DNA from: Balamuthia mandrillaris
Taxonomy: Eukaryota > Discosea > Longamoebia > Balamuthiidae
Direction: 5' to 3'
Length of the DNA: 64,000 nt
NCBI GenBank assembly: GCA_031835245.1
Contig: JAVKOQ010000054.1
Coordinates: 183,119-247,118, forward strand
The position numbers and the translations under genes are program-made. The notes under the pieces are model-generated. The model worked only from the letters and a program-made list of their open reading frames with translations, was not told the DNA's origin and searched no databases. Shown here one piece after another: positions 44,162-53,312 of this stretch (positions within the stretch are counted from its first letter, which is position 1; the number at the start of each line of letters is the position of its first letter).

Positions 44162-44812
44162 ATGGCATTCTACGTGTTCGCCTTACTCCTGCTGCTTGCC
44201 CCACAGTTGAACGCTCAAACTTGTGACTGTGTGGCTTGTCTGGACGAGGCTGCGGTGTTCTCGGAGGAGACCCTTTACCAAGGAAGTTGCGATGATTCTT
44301 CTCAGATCGCTGTTATCACTGAACTAGAGGTCAACTCTCCTGACGGCGATGTGTTTCGAGTTCTCACCAAAGACACCCCCGAGTCCGACAAGTATTACAC
44401 CGATGGTTCCACCAGCGACAGCGTGACCTGCTACAATAAGGGAAGTGGTAACGTTGGTAGCTCTGACAGCGTTGCAGTTGTACTTTTCTGCGACAACTAC
44501 GTTACGACCTGCAACGTGGAATACAGGATCACGGCTACTTGTATGAGTGTAGGTGACGGTGATGGAAACGACGGCGCGGAGGACGGCAAAGATGGTGAAG
44601 CTGTGCCAACCTGCCAGGATACGGGCGTCGCCAGCAAAAAGGAATGCAACTCATTTTGCGGAGGCACTTCAAATTATGTATGGGCTAATACCAATGGTCT
44701 GGTAAGTTGCACTTGCTTATCGGGTTTGGCTTGTGAGGATGTCCCCGCTGAAGACGGTAATACGGATGGCGGTGACGGCATCGCTGATGCGGTGATGGGG
44801 ATGGAGGCAGCG

Positions 44813-44817
44813 CTAAT
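44813..44817. repeat. Target-site duplication CTAAT, left
   Basis: CTAAT directly abuts the left LTR and is repeated at 49887-49891, as expected for copia integration, which makes 5-bp duplications. Confidence 0.92.
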
Positions 44818-45053
44818 TGTTGGAAGGTATGGTCCAGAGTGCGCAGAACCAGTAGTGCGAGTGTGGTGTGTGTGGTCAAGTTCTTGTTATTGCTGTTATT
44901 TTATTATCCTCCGAAGAGGTGTCTTATATACTTATTACAAAAGAAATTTCATTTCTTCATTCTTTCTTCGTTGTGGAATTTCTGTGGTGTTTCTGGGATG
45001 TCGACAGGAATGCATTGGGAAAGTTCTGAACTGGGAAGTTCGGAGTTTCAACA
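44818..45053 (-). repeat. 3' LTR of copia element
   Basis: 236 bp, read by eye as identical to the copy at 49651-49886. The polypurine tract GAGGGGGAG (minus strand, 45054-45062) adjoins it. Confidence 0.95.
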
Positions 45054-45060
45054 CTCCCCC

Positions 45061-48000
45061 TCAATGCTGACTGGCGATGGATTGATAGTGTTCCAAGGAT
45101 ACTATACCTGTTTGCTGAATGAGTGGATCAAATCTCTTTTCCGGTAATGGCTTCGTGAAGGTATCCGCAATGTTCTTGTCGGAAGGAACGTAGTGAAGGT
45201 CGATTTCCTTTGTCTGAATTCGTTCTCGGATGAAATGATATTTGACGTCGATGTGTTTTGTTCGTTCGTGGTGGACTGGGTTGTGAGCGAGCTTGATGCA
45301 ACTTTGATTGTCCTCGTAGATGATGGTTGGAGAAACTTGAGGATGTCCGAGGTCTTTGAGAAGTCGTCTTAGCCATATTGCTTCTTTGGTTGCATGATAT
45401 GCTGCGATGTATTCGGCTCCGGTTGTTGAAGTAGAGACGAATGGTTGTTTCTTCGAGTACCAAGAAATGGGACCTTGGCAGAGCTTGAAGATGTATCCGG
45501 AGATGGATCTGCGGGTATCGGCATCGTTGGCGTGATCTGCGTCACAGTAGCCGACGAGGATTTTGCCGTTTGGATTATTGCCGTCATAGAGGATGCCGTG
45601 AGTTCGAGTTCTGTTGAGATAGCGGAAGATTCGTTTTACTGCTTTCCAGTGTTGGGTTGAGGGATCTTCCATGTAGCGACTGACCATGCTTACTGCGATT
45701 GCGATGTCTGGTCTTGTAGATGTCATGGCGTACATGAGACTTCCGATTGCGCTCCGATAGGGGACTTTTGGATCAAGAGTAGGTTCGTTTTCTGAGCGTT
45801 TTGGAAGGAATTTGTCAGTCATCGGAGTGTCCTTCGGTTTCGAGTCGAGCATGTTGAAGCGTTGAAGGATGGTTTTGATGTATTTCGTTTGATGAAGGAA
45901 AGTTCGTTTGTTCTTGATGTCGCGTTCGACTTCGATGCCAAGAATGTATTTGACAGGTCCAAGATCTTTAACGTCGAAGAAGGATGCGATTTTTTTCTTG
46001 GTTTTAACTAGGAGAGAAGTGTTGCTTGCGCCGATGAGCATGTCGTCAACATAAAGGGCGATGATGACTTTAGCTCCCCCTTCGACCTTGATGTAGATGC
46101 AGGGATCAGCGGTGCTTGGTTTGAATCCGAGTTCTTTGAATCTGCCGTCGATGGTTCCGTTCCAGACTCTAGCTGATTGCTTGAGCCCGTAAAGGCCGCG
46201 ACGAAGAAGACAGACCCAATCAGGATGTTGTGGGTCGATGTAGCCTTCTGGCTGGCGCATGTAGATCATTTCGTTGTTGAGGAGGCCGTAAAGGAATGCG
46301 GTGCAGACGTCCATTTGATGAACGGTGAGTTTTTCGTAGGTGGCAATAGCGAAGAAGGTTCGAACAGATTTGAGTAGAACGACAGGAGAGAAGGTTTCGA
46401 GGTAGTCGATGCCGTATTTTTGTGTGAATCCTTTTGCGACGAGTCGTGCTTTGTGAGGATCGATTAGCTTGTTGACAGTGTGTTTTAGCTTGAAGACCCA
46501 TTTGCAGTCGATAGGTACTTTGCCTGGAGGAAGAGGAACAAGTTTCCAGGTGCCGTTCTTGCGAAGAGCTTTCATCTCTCTGTCTGTCGCTTTGCGCCAT
46601 TTGTCTTTGTCGTGTCGTGACATTGCTTCCTTGAAGGTTTTGGGTTCGTTTTCGTCGAGTATCTCAGCAACGGATGCTTGGACGATATCGATGAGGAGTT
46701 GTGATGGAGTACGCGATCGAGTAGAGCGTCGTAGCGAGGAGTTAGAATCTGAAGATTCTTTTCCTTTATCCGAAGATGTTGTTGCTGATGAAGAAGTTGC
46801 TTCCGTTGAAGTAGATGAAGGATCAGATGAAGAGGATTGTTCGGATGTTTCTGCTTGAGATGAAATCGATTCCGAGGGTAATGAAGTTCCGCCTGGTAGT
46901 TCGTCGTTGTCGGCGTCGAAGAAGGGTAGAGGCGTAGATGGTTCGTCGTTGACGAGAGGAGGAGGCGTGGATTGATCGTCGTCAAGTTGTTGATCCGCAG
47001 GTGATTCCGTAGAAGGGTTATTGCCTTGCGATGATGATGAGGAGGAAGACGTTGTAGTTGTTGTTGCTCCCCCTGTTGTTGGAGCTCCCCCTATTTGCCG
47101 TTTTCCCTTGTTCTTTCGTTTTGCAAGTCGTTTCTTCTTTGTGACAGGAACGTTGTTTGAGGAACCAGGAGTATCTTCTTGTTCTAGCGTTTGTTCCAAG
47201 TCGAATTTGAACGTAACTTGTTTCTCTGCAGTAGTAGAGGTTTGCGTTTGTTGTGAAGCTTCGTTTTGAGATTTGTTTTGCACTTCGAGTGGCGTTTCCT
47301 TTCGAGCGTCTTTTTGCGTTTCGTTGGTTGAGAGCGTGAGTGGTGAATCGGTGAAGGAAACATCTCGGCTGATGATGACTCTGTTGGTTTTGGGGTCGTA
47401 TAGTCGATGAGCGTTCGCGTTATCCTCAGGTCCAAGGTAGATGCACGGTTTAGAGTGTGAGTCGAATTTGCGACGGTTTTGTTTAGGAATGAGAGCGTAT
47501 GCTTTGCATCCGAAGACGTGAAGATCGTCGAGGTTTGGCTTCTGGTTGGTCCAAAGTTCCTCCGGAGATTTGCCGTTGAGAACAGCAATGCCGATTCGGT
47601 TGCAGATGTAGTTTGCCGTGCGTAGAGCTTCGCCCCAAAGTTCTTTGCCGAGTTTGCTCTGAAGAAGAAGGCAACGTGCTTTCTCGAGAAGAGTTCTATT
47701 CTTGCGTTCAGCCACTCCGTTTTGATGAGGTGAATAGGGAGCGGTTCGTTGATGAATGATGCCTTTTCGCGCTAGGTATTGGTCGAAGGCTTTGGAAAAG
47801 TATTCTCCTCCGCCGTCGCTTCTTAGAGTTTTGATGGTCTTTCCGGTTTGGTTGCTCACTTGCGCTTCGAATTCTTGAAATCGGAGAAATACCTCATTTT
47901 TGTTCTTGATGATGTAGACCCAAGTTTTTCTGGTGAAGTCGTCCGTGAAGGTGACGAAGTAGCGTCCTCCGCTTTTGGATGGAACTTCGATAGGGCCGCA

Positions 48001-49629
48001 TACGTCGGTATGGATGAGTTGAAGAGAATATCGAGTTTGTATGCCGTTGAAGCTAGTTCGTGTGATCTTCTTTCGATGTTGTTTCGCCTGTATGCAGACT
48101 TCGCAAGGTGGAAGAATGGACGGTACGCGAGGGAAATCTTTGATGATGCCTTCCATACGTTTCATCACTGTAGCACTTGCATGACCTAATCGTTGATGCC
48201 ATAGTAGGATTTGGTTGGTAGAATTTTCGAGTTCGGTAGCTGCGAGAGCCCTTTCGAGTGACGAAGAGGAAGAGTAGACGTTTGTGAGGTAGTAGTTGCC
48301 GCCCATCTTTTGTCCTTTGGCCGCTACGTTTCCACTGTTGTCGTAGATAGTGCAGCAGTTTCCGTTGAAGTGTACTTCTTTTCCTTTGTTGGTTAGCTCG
48401 GAGACGGAAAGAAGGTTCTTTGCGAGGTGAGGGATATACAGGACATCGGTAATGATGATGTTGTCGTTGTTGGCCGGAATGATGTGGTCACCAATGCCGA
48501 CTGCTTTGACCTCAAAGTTGTCGCCGAGAAGGATAGGAATAGGTGGACGAAGGGGACGAAAGTTTGAGAGGAGAGAGCGATTGCACGTCATGTGCTTTGT
48601 AGCACCCGAGTCAATATACCATAAATGTTCAATGTTATTAGACTGAGAAGAAGTAGACGCAGAAGAGGAAGAGGAGGAAGAGGCATTTGCCTGAGAGGAT
48701 TGGTTGTATCTGCCGTAGCAGATGTCCGCCGTGTGTCCAGTCTTGTGGCAGATCTGGCATTCGGCCCTCTGTTGTCCTCTGCGTTGTTGCTGTCTCGGCC
48801 GTTGTGGGTATCGCTGCTGCTGACCGGGAGGTGCCTGCTGCCGTCCGTTCTGGTGTCCGTGGCCGGTGGATGGTCTCTGCCTCTCTTTGCCTTTTTCTTT
48901 GACCCATAGCGCGCCTTCTGCAGGTCGTTCGTTGCTTAGTCTTGCCTCGTGTAGAAGAAGAGTAGATGTGACGGAGCTGAGCGAGAAGGGTTTGTCTGAG
49001 GAGAAAAGCGGTGTGATTCGGTTCTCCCATTCTTCGCCGAGTCCGTTGAGGATGACGAAGGCTAGTATGTCTTCGGGAAGTTGTATTTTAAGGTCGTTAA
49101 GTTTTTGTTCAAGGCGCTGGACTCGTTCGATCCAAGTGCTGATGTTTTCGCTTGCCTCTTTCTGTGCAGTGAAGAATCGTTTGAGGAGGAAGAAGCGATG
49201 ACCGCGGTTCTGGTTGTTGAACCGTTCGTTTAGTGCGTCATAGGCGTCCTTAGCGCGTTCTTTTCGTATGTAAATGTGGTGCTTATCGGGTACAGTCATC
49301 GCAAGTAGAAGGAGTACTTGTGTGTTTTTAGTTTCCCATCTTTGTTTCTCTTCAGTTGAAGCTTGAGTGTTTGGCGGGTTCTCATCGATGATGTTAAGAA
49401 GTCCTCGTTGTTTGAGAAGTAGACGTATGGTCCACGACCAGCTTTCCCATTTGCCGTCGTCTAGTTTCTCGATCTCCGAGAGTTTCTCTCCGAAAATGGA
49501 CGAAGAAGATGTGGTTGTGTTGAGCGAAGATGAGTTGGACGGGGTTCGGGAAGAAGCAGAAGAGGATGATGATGCCGCGGAGTCAGTGTTAGCGTTAGTG
49601 GTAGTGTCTGCCATTGTTATCGCAGTCAA
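45061..49629 (-). CDS. copia Gag-Pol polyprotein
   Basis: Single frame of 1522 residues. Gag occupies the first 290 or so (UBN2-like LLKQRGLLNIIDEN, HRFFLLKRFF) and ends in a CCHC knuckle, CQICHKTGHTADIC, near residue 290. The aspartic protease WYIDSGATKHMT is near 335. Integrase follows: the HHCC finger with HQRLGHAS and CEVCIQAK (about 477-520), then the catalytic-core Asp in HTDVCG, FTDDFTRKTW, and DGGGEYFS (about 605). A Ser/Thr-rich linker leads to reverse transcriptase with KWVFKLKH, QMDVCTAFLYG and LYVDDMLIG (about 1190). RNase H ends the protein with YCDADHANDADTRRS, YEDNQSCI and HIDVKYHFIRE. The order PR-IN-RT-RH is diagnostic of Ty1/copia. No stop or frameshift is seen. Gag and Pol share one frame, as in copia. 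Confidence 0.97.
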   Translation of the reverse strand: MTAITMADTTTNANTDSAASSSSSASSRTPSNSSSLNTTTSSSSIFGEKLSEIEKLDDGKWESWSWTIRLLLKQRGLLNIIDENPPNTQASTEEKQRWETKNTQVLLLLAMTVPDKHHIYIRKERAKDAYDALNERFNNQNRGHRFFLLKRFFTAQKEASENISTWIERVQRLEQKLNDLKIQLPEDILAFVILNGLGEEWENRITPLFSSDKPFSLSSVTSTLLLHEARLSNERPAEGALWVKEKGKERQRPSTGHGHQNGRQQAPPGQQQRYPQRPRQQQRRGQQRAECQICHKTGHTADICYGRYNQSSQANASSSSSSSASTSSQSNNIEHLWYIDSGATKHMTCNRSLLSNFRPLRPPIPILLGDNFEVKAVGIGDHIIPANNDNIIITDVLYIPHLAKNLLSVSELTNKGKEVHFNGNCCTIYDNSGNVAAKGQKMGGNYYLTNVYSSSSSLERALAATELENSTNQILLWHQRLGHASATVMKRMEGIIKDFPRVPSILPPCEVCIQAKQHRKKITRTSFNGIQTRYSLQLIHTDVCGPIEVPSKSGGRYFVTFTDDFTRKTWVYIIKNKNEVFLRFQEFEAQVSNQTGKTIKTLRSDGGGEYFSKAFDQYLARKGIIHQRTAPYSPHQNGVAERKNRTLLEKARCLLLQSKLGKELWGEALRTANYICNRIGIAVLNGKSPEELWTNQKPNLDDLHVFGCKAYALIPKQNRRKFDSHSKPCIYLGPEDNANAHRLYDPKTNRVIISRDVSFTDSPLTLSTNETQKDARKETPLEVQNKSQNEASQQTQTSTTAEKQVTFKFDLEQTLEQEDTPGSSNNVPVTKKKRLAKRKNKGKRQIGGAPTTGGATTTTTSSSSSSSQGNNPSTESPADQQLDDDQSTPPPLVNDEPSTPLPFFDADNDELPGGTSLPSESISSQAETSEQSSSSDPSSTSTEATSSSATTSSDKGKESSDSNSSLRRSTRSRTPSQLLIDIVQASVAEILDENEPKTFKEAMSRHDKDKWRKATDREMKALRKNGTWKLVPLPPGKVPIDCKWVFKLKHTVNKLIDPHKARLVAKGFTQKYGIDYLETFSPVVLLKSVRTFFAIATYEKLTVHQMDVCTAFLYGLLNNEMIYMRQPEGYIDPQHPDWVCLLRRGLYGLKQSARVWNGTIDGRFKELGFKPSTADPCIYIKVEGGAKVIIALYVDDMLIGASNTSLLVKTKKKIASFFDVKDLGPVKYILGIEVERDIKNKRTFLHQTKYIKTILQRFNMLDSKPKDTPMTDKFLPKRSENEPTLDPKVPYRSAIGSLMYAMTSTRPDIAIAVSMVSRYMEDPSTQHWKAVKRIFRYLNRTRTHGILYDGNNPNGKILVGYCDADHANDADTRRSISGYIFKLCQGPISWYSKKQPFVSTSTTGAEYIAAYHATKEAIWLRRLLKDLGHPQVSPTIIYEDNQSCIKLAHNPVHHERTKHIDVKYHFIRERIQTKEIDLHYVPSDKNIADTFTKPLPEKRFDPLIQQTGIVSLEHYQSIASQH

Positions 49630-49637
49630 CTGGGCTG

Positions 49638-49650
49638 TGGGCCCATAACC
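49638..49650 (-). other. Primer-binding site matching initiator tRNA-Met anticodon arm
   Basis: The 13 bases just inside the 5' LTR read TGGGCCCATAACC on the plus strand, the sequence of the anticodon arm of eukaryotic initiator tRNA-Met around CAT. The element RNA (minus strand) is therefore complementary to that internal tRNA region, not to a tRNA 3' end. Confidence 0.8.
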
Positions 49651-49886
49651 TGTTGGAAGGTATGGTCCAGAGTGCGCAGAACCAGTAGTGCGAGTGTGGT
49701 GTGTGTGGTCAAGTTCTTGTTATTGCTGTTATTTTATTATCCTCCGAAGAGGTGTCTTATATACTTATTACAAAAGAAATTTCATTTCTTCATTCTTTCT
49801 TCGTTGTGGAATTTCTGTGGTGTTTCTGGGATGTCGACAGGAATGCATTGGGAAAGTTCTGAACTGGGAAGTTCGGAGTTTCAACA
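49651..49886 (-). repeat. 5' LTR of copia element
   Basis: 236 bp, the promoter-side LTR for the minus-strand element. It is followed by the second CTAAT duplication (49887-49891). Confidence 0.95.
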
Positions 49887-50176
49887 CTAATCACATCACA
49901 CCTTGGTTGCTTCACGGCATGTTCTAAAAGAACTTCGGCTAGCAATATAGACGCCACTACAGACATCCTTCCTGGAAGACCACCCATACAAGACTTTAGA
50001 AATAAATTTTTTAGAAAGACTTTCCATAATCTGGAGTAAAAAAATACACAAGGAGAGAATGCTCCCAGAAGGAAAATGAAGATGTCCAGAAGAAGCAAGA
50101 CCGGATTCAAGTATGAATGCAAAGGCTCCCTGAATTTCTGTATTTCCTCCCCAAATTCATTGCCACTTCTTGAGAC

Positions 50177-50249
50177 GGGGGCGTAGCTCAATTGGTAGAG
50201 CGTTCGGCTCCAGACCGAAAGGCTGCGTGTTCAAGTCACGTCGTCCTCA
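50177..50249 (+). tRNA. tRNA-Trp (CCA)
   Basis: The fourth identical 73-nt tRNA-Trp, here on the plus strand. It has A-box TAGCTCAATTGG, B-box region GTTCAAGTC, anticodon CCA, and the same ATAATCTTTTT terminator flank as the copies at 28712 and 31848. Confidence 0.94.
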
Positions 50250-50486
50250 TAATCTTTTTATTTATATTTTTTGTTTTCGGTTTTCTATATTGCAATATAG
50301 CGCCACCAAACCAAAAATCAAAGCGGGGCCTGTTGTCTGATTTTGGATAGGCTACGAATATTAGCTCTTTATTGCCGTTTTTTCTTTTCTTTCATAAAGA
50401 AAAAACTCACAAACCAACAAAACCCAAACCCAAGGAGAAAGAAACAACAACAGAAAGAAAAACAACGACGCCAACCAACTACAAGA
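50250..50486 (+). other. Short spacer upstream of LIM gene
   Basis: CACCAAACCAAAAATCAAA near 50304-50322 is a near match to the recurrent CCAAT-type motif. An AC-rich leader precedes the LIM start. Confidence 0.4.
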
Positions 50487-50566
50487 ATGGCTTCTAAACC
50501 CTGTGCCAAGTGCGGCAAAGCCGTTTACGCTATGGAACAAGTTTCGGCAGTGGGTAACGTTTCTTT

Positions 50567-50613
<47 letters not shown>

Positions 50614-50753
50614 TCTCTATCTCGCGCTATGCTCGCTCCTCTCTCTCTCTCTCTCCTCCTTGTTATCTATCAGAGTCACTAAAACTTCCTCAACAAAGGC
50701 AAAACATGGCACAAAAGTTGTTTGAAGGTCTGTCTCTGTTTGTTTGTTTGTTT

Positions 50754-50791
<38 letters not shown>

Positions 50792-51230
50792 TTAAAGCGT
50801 TTCATTCTATAAAGTGTGGCAAATGTGGGCGAGTTTTGAGGGACGGCAATTGGGAGGATCATGCTGGGAGTGTGTATTGCACGCCTTGTCATGAGAAGCA
50901 CTTCGTAGACGCTGAGACACAACAGATCATTCACGATATGGAAACACACCATGCCAGAGTTGTCCATGGTATTGTTTTTCTTCTTTCTGCATCCTTCCTT
51001 CCTGCTCACTCACTTCCGCCACTCTCTCTCTCTCTCTCATTACAGGAGGTGCCAAAGCGATGCCCGGCATGGCCACCAACAGACCTCCACCACCAGCTCT
51101 CGGCCCTAAGTCAACCGTTCACGCCTCCTCTGTTGCGCCTCCACCCGCAGGCGGTCCACGAAGAGGACTTTCAGCAGCGTTGCAAGGAGACATCGTTCGA
51201 AGTGCTCGCGGACGTGGTCGCGGCTTTTAA
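50487..51230 (+). CDS. Single-LIM-domain protein
   Basis: Four exons (50487-50553, 50699-50727, 50815-50968, 51046-51230) join in frame, 144 residues. The LIM domain is complete: CAKC, 17 residues, HKSC, LKC, GKC, 17 residues, then CTPC. This satisfies the C2-17-H2-C2-C2-17-C2 spacing with Cys as the last zinc ligand. It is split by two introns, including a 29-bp exon encoding only the HKSC turn. The remainder is a Pro-rich tail (RPPPPALGPK) ending in RSARGRGRGF. Single-LIM proteins of this size in amoebae usually act on the actin cytoskeleton; that role is inferred. The gene converges with the Hsp70 gene, only 54 bp away. Confidence 0.88.
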
Positions 51231-51284
51231 AAATGCTGATATAACCAAAATACTTTTCTGTTGTTATTTGTGTATAAAGTTTGT

Positions 51285-53312
51285 TTACAGGAACAGCCCT
51301 TCCAGTTTCTTTTGCAGCTTCTCGTATTCCTCTCTCTCCAAGCGGGCATTCTCATTCTCAGCTAACCATCGTTTCACCTTCTCCAATTGCCTTGCCTCTG
51401 GTTTGCCATTCAGTTGTCGCTGAAGAAGATAGATGGTGTGTTCAAGTTTGTTGCGCGCTGTGATGGATTCTCTCAACTTTTGGTCCTCCTCCATTGCCTC
51501 CTCTGCTTCTTGCAATCGTTTGTCGATCTCCTCTGGCTGCCCTTCAAAGTTGAGGGAGTAGAAGCTCTTTGGTTTCTCACCCTTATCTTCCTCGTTCATG
51601 ATGTTCTCAAGTAGCACCACAGGGTCGTTCTTGGTCTCGCTCGCTGTTACTAACCCGTACTTATTTGCATCATCATCTTGCAACAACACGGCGGAAACGT
51701 GAAGAAAGGAGTTGAAGTCAAACTCCATGGTGACTTGAATCTTTGGCACTCCGCGAGGAGCCGGTGGTATCCCTTTCACCTGCACTGTTCCCACAAAATG
51801 GTTGTCCTTGGCCAGGGCTCGCTCCCCCTCAAACACCCGAATGAGCACGCTTTCCTGATTGTCCCTTGCAGTGGAGAAGATCCGTGTCCGCTTGACAGGA
51901 TGGAAACTGTGCCTCTCCACCATCGGTGTCATCAATCCACCCATTGTCTCGATGCCAACGGTCAAACTGCTCAAGCCCATTATGACGAGGCAGGGCGGAG
52001 ATGGCCGTTGATTAATGCTTGCTTGGAGGATTGCTCCGTAAACAATAGCATCTTCTGGAGGAATGCTATCGTTTTTCTTGTTTTGGTGGGTGGGCTCTTT
52101 GTAAGTCAGTTCCTTGAGAAGTTGTTGAACCTTCGGAATGTGGCTCGATCCGCCAACCAGGATCACATGGTCGATGCTCCTTCCTTGTTCTGCTTGTTGG
52201 AATGCCGCGTCTTCCAAGACTTGCTCCACCACGCTCACGATCTTCTCAAACAAGTCCGCGTTCAGCTCTTCGAAAGCATGGCGGGTCAACGTCTCCTCCA
52301 AAGAATGACCTTGGAAGAAGTGGTACAATTGGAGGGAGGTCTGTCCTTCCCTGCTCAGCTCCTTCTTGCCTCCTTCCACCGCTTCTTTCAGCCATTGCAT
52401 AGCGCCCCTGTCTCCACTGCAATCCACGCCCGTTTTGCTCTGAAACTCCTTCAGCACGTGCTTCAAGAGCCGCTCGTCAAAAGCGTCTCCCCCCAACCCC
52501 ACTTCCCTCCTTGAAGCCAACACTTCAAACACCCCTCCATCCATCTCCAGAAGAGAAACGTCCAAGGAGCTCCCTCCCAAGTCCACCACAAGAATGGTTT
52601 TTAACTCCGAAAGAAAGTCATGGGAAACAGCTGCCATCATCGGTGCACTCACCAGCCGTTCCACTCGCAGACCAGCAATGGTGGCGGCGTCCTTGAGGGC
52701 GAAGCGTTGGGCATCGTCCCAGTGGTATGGAACGGCGATGACCGCGTAATAGTCCACCTTTTCCTCTTCGTCCCTACGCTCTGCCCGTTGTTCTTCTTGT
52801 TGAAGATACACTGCTGCCATGTCTTTCAACTTGGAGAGTAGGATGGCTGTGACTTCTTCCATGGAGAGAACCAACTCCAGTCCGATTCCATCCTTTCTTC
52901 CTCCTTCCGCTTCTCTCTCTTCGAGGAAGCTGGCCTGAAGGTTGATGGAGACGTGGGGCTTATTGCGCTTGTTGACCAACTTGAAGGGAAAGCTCTCGGT
53001 GTCCACCTCGTCAAAGCGTTTGCCAAGAAGCGTTGTGAAGCCAAAGAGGGTGGTATTGGGGTGGAGCAAGGCTTGACTTTTGGCTACCTCTCCTACCAGG
53101 GCCTGTCCTTGGTTGGTGAAGGCTACCACGGAAGGGACGTGACGCTGGCCCTTCTCGTCGGGGATGAGTTGGATCCCTTCCTCCCGCCAGAGGCCCACCC
53201 TGGAGTTGGTCACCCCCACGTCGATGCCCAGATGGACCTCCCTTGCATGGGCCATGGAGAGGACCAGGCACAAAAAGAGCAGAGCGCTCACAGAACCGTG
53301 GCGCATGTTCAT
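51285..53312 (-). CDS. ER Hsp70 (BiP-like) with altered ATPase residues
   Basis: Single exon, 675 residues, with a signal peptide (MRHGSVSALLFLCLVLSMAHA). Hsp70 landmarks are clear: GIDVGVTNSRVGLW, VPYHWDDAQRFALKDAATIAGL, VVDLGGSSLDVSLLEMD, HVILVGGSSHIPKVQQLL, LTVGIETMGGLMTPM and GIPPAPRGVPKIQVTMEFD. Asp31 and the second phosphate-loop Asp are kept. The Lys equivalent to Hsc70 Lys71 is Thr93 (FGFTTLLGKRF against FDAKRLIGRRF), and the Glu equivalent to Glu175 is Ala223 (LVSAPMMAA against INEPTAAA). The hydrophobic interdomain linker is also changed. There is no KDEL/HDEL ending (it ends EGLFL). It may be a specialised or regulatory ER chaperone. The lack of introns is exceptional here. Confidence 0.9.
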   Translation of the reverse strand: MNMRHGSVSALLFLCLVLSMAHAREVHLGIDVGVTNSRVGLWREEGIQLIPDEKGQRHVPSVVAFTNQGQALVGEVAKSQALLHPNTTLFGFTTLLGKRFDEVDTESFPFKLVNKRNKPHVSINLQASFLEEREAEGGRKDGIGLELVLSMEEVTAILLSKLKDMAAVYLQQEEQRAERRDEEEKVDYYAVIAVPYHWDDAQRFALKDAATIAGLRVERLVSAPMMAAVSHDFLSELKTILVVDLGGSSLDVSLLEMDGGVFEVLASRREVGLGGDAFDERLLKHVLKEFQSKTGVDCSGDRGAMQWLKEAVEGGKKELSREGQTSLQLYHFFQGHSLEETLTRHAFEELNADLFEKIVSVVEQVLEDAAFQQAEQGRSIDHVILVGGSSHIPKVQQLLKELTYKEPTHQNKKNDSIPPEDAIVYGAILQASINQRPSPPCLVIMGLSSLTVGIETMGGLMTPMVERHSFHPVKRTRIFSTARDNQESVLIRVFEGERALAKDNHFVGTVQVKGIPPAPRGVPKIQVTMEFDFNSFLHVSAVLLQDDDANKYGLVTASETKNDPVVLLENIMNEEDKGEKPKSFYSLNFEGQPEEIDKRLQEAEEAMEEDQKLRESITARNKLEHTIYLLQRQLNGKPEARQLEKVKRWLAENENARLEREEYEKLQKKLEGLFL

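Larger units (their letters stand above)
44818..49886 (-). mobile_element. Intact Ty1/copia LTR retrotransposon
   Basis: The 5069-bp element has two 236-bp LTRs that appear identical, starting TGTTG and ending CAACA on both strands. It encodes one uninterrupted Gag-Pol frame, has a primer-binding site directly after the 5' LTR and a purine tract (TGAGGGGGAG) directly before the 3' LTR, and is bounded by a CTAAT duplication. Transcription runs on the minus strand. Identical LTRs and an open frame show a very recent insertion. It lies inside the Cys-rich secreted gene. Confidence 0.97.
44162..49927 (+). pseudogene. Cys-rich secreted gene split by a copia element
   Basis: The frame opens with a signal peptide (MAFYVFALLLLLAPQLNA) and continues as a Cys-rich protein: CDCVACLDEAAVF, CDNYVTTCNVEYRI, ECNSFCGGTSNYVW and LVSCTCLSGLACEDVP, then Asp-Gly-rich sequence. 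It is uninterrupted by introns up to about 44787. There, relative to the paralogue at 30687, a one-base frame change appears (GATGCGGTGATGG). At 44817 a Ty1/copia element is inserted. The lost C-terminus resumes after the element with NHITPWLLHGMF and a stop at 49925-49927, matching the paralogue's NHITPFAFNNLF. Both lesions remove only the last 25 or so residues, so a truncated secreted protein might still be made. The family is unknown. Confidence 0.8.

Noticed and set aside
47021..48909. Plus-strand open frames inside the copia element
   Set aside because: Shadows of the minus-strand Gag-Pol frame with no recognisable domains.
50487..50795. Unspliced reading of the LIM gene's first exon into CT-repeat sequence
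   Set aside because: Splicing out two introns restores exact LIM zinc-ligand spacing, which the unspliced frame destroys.
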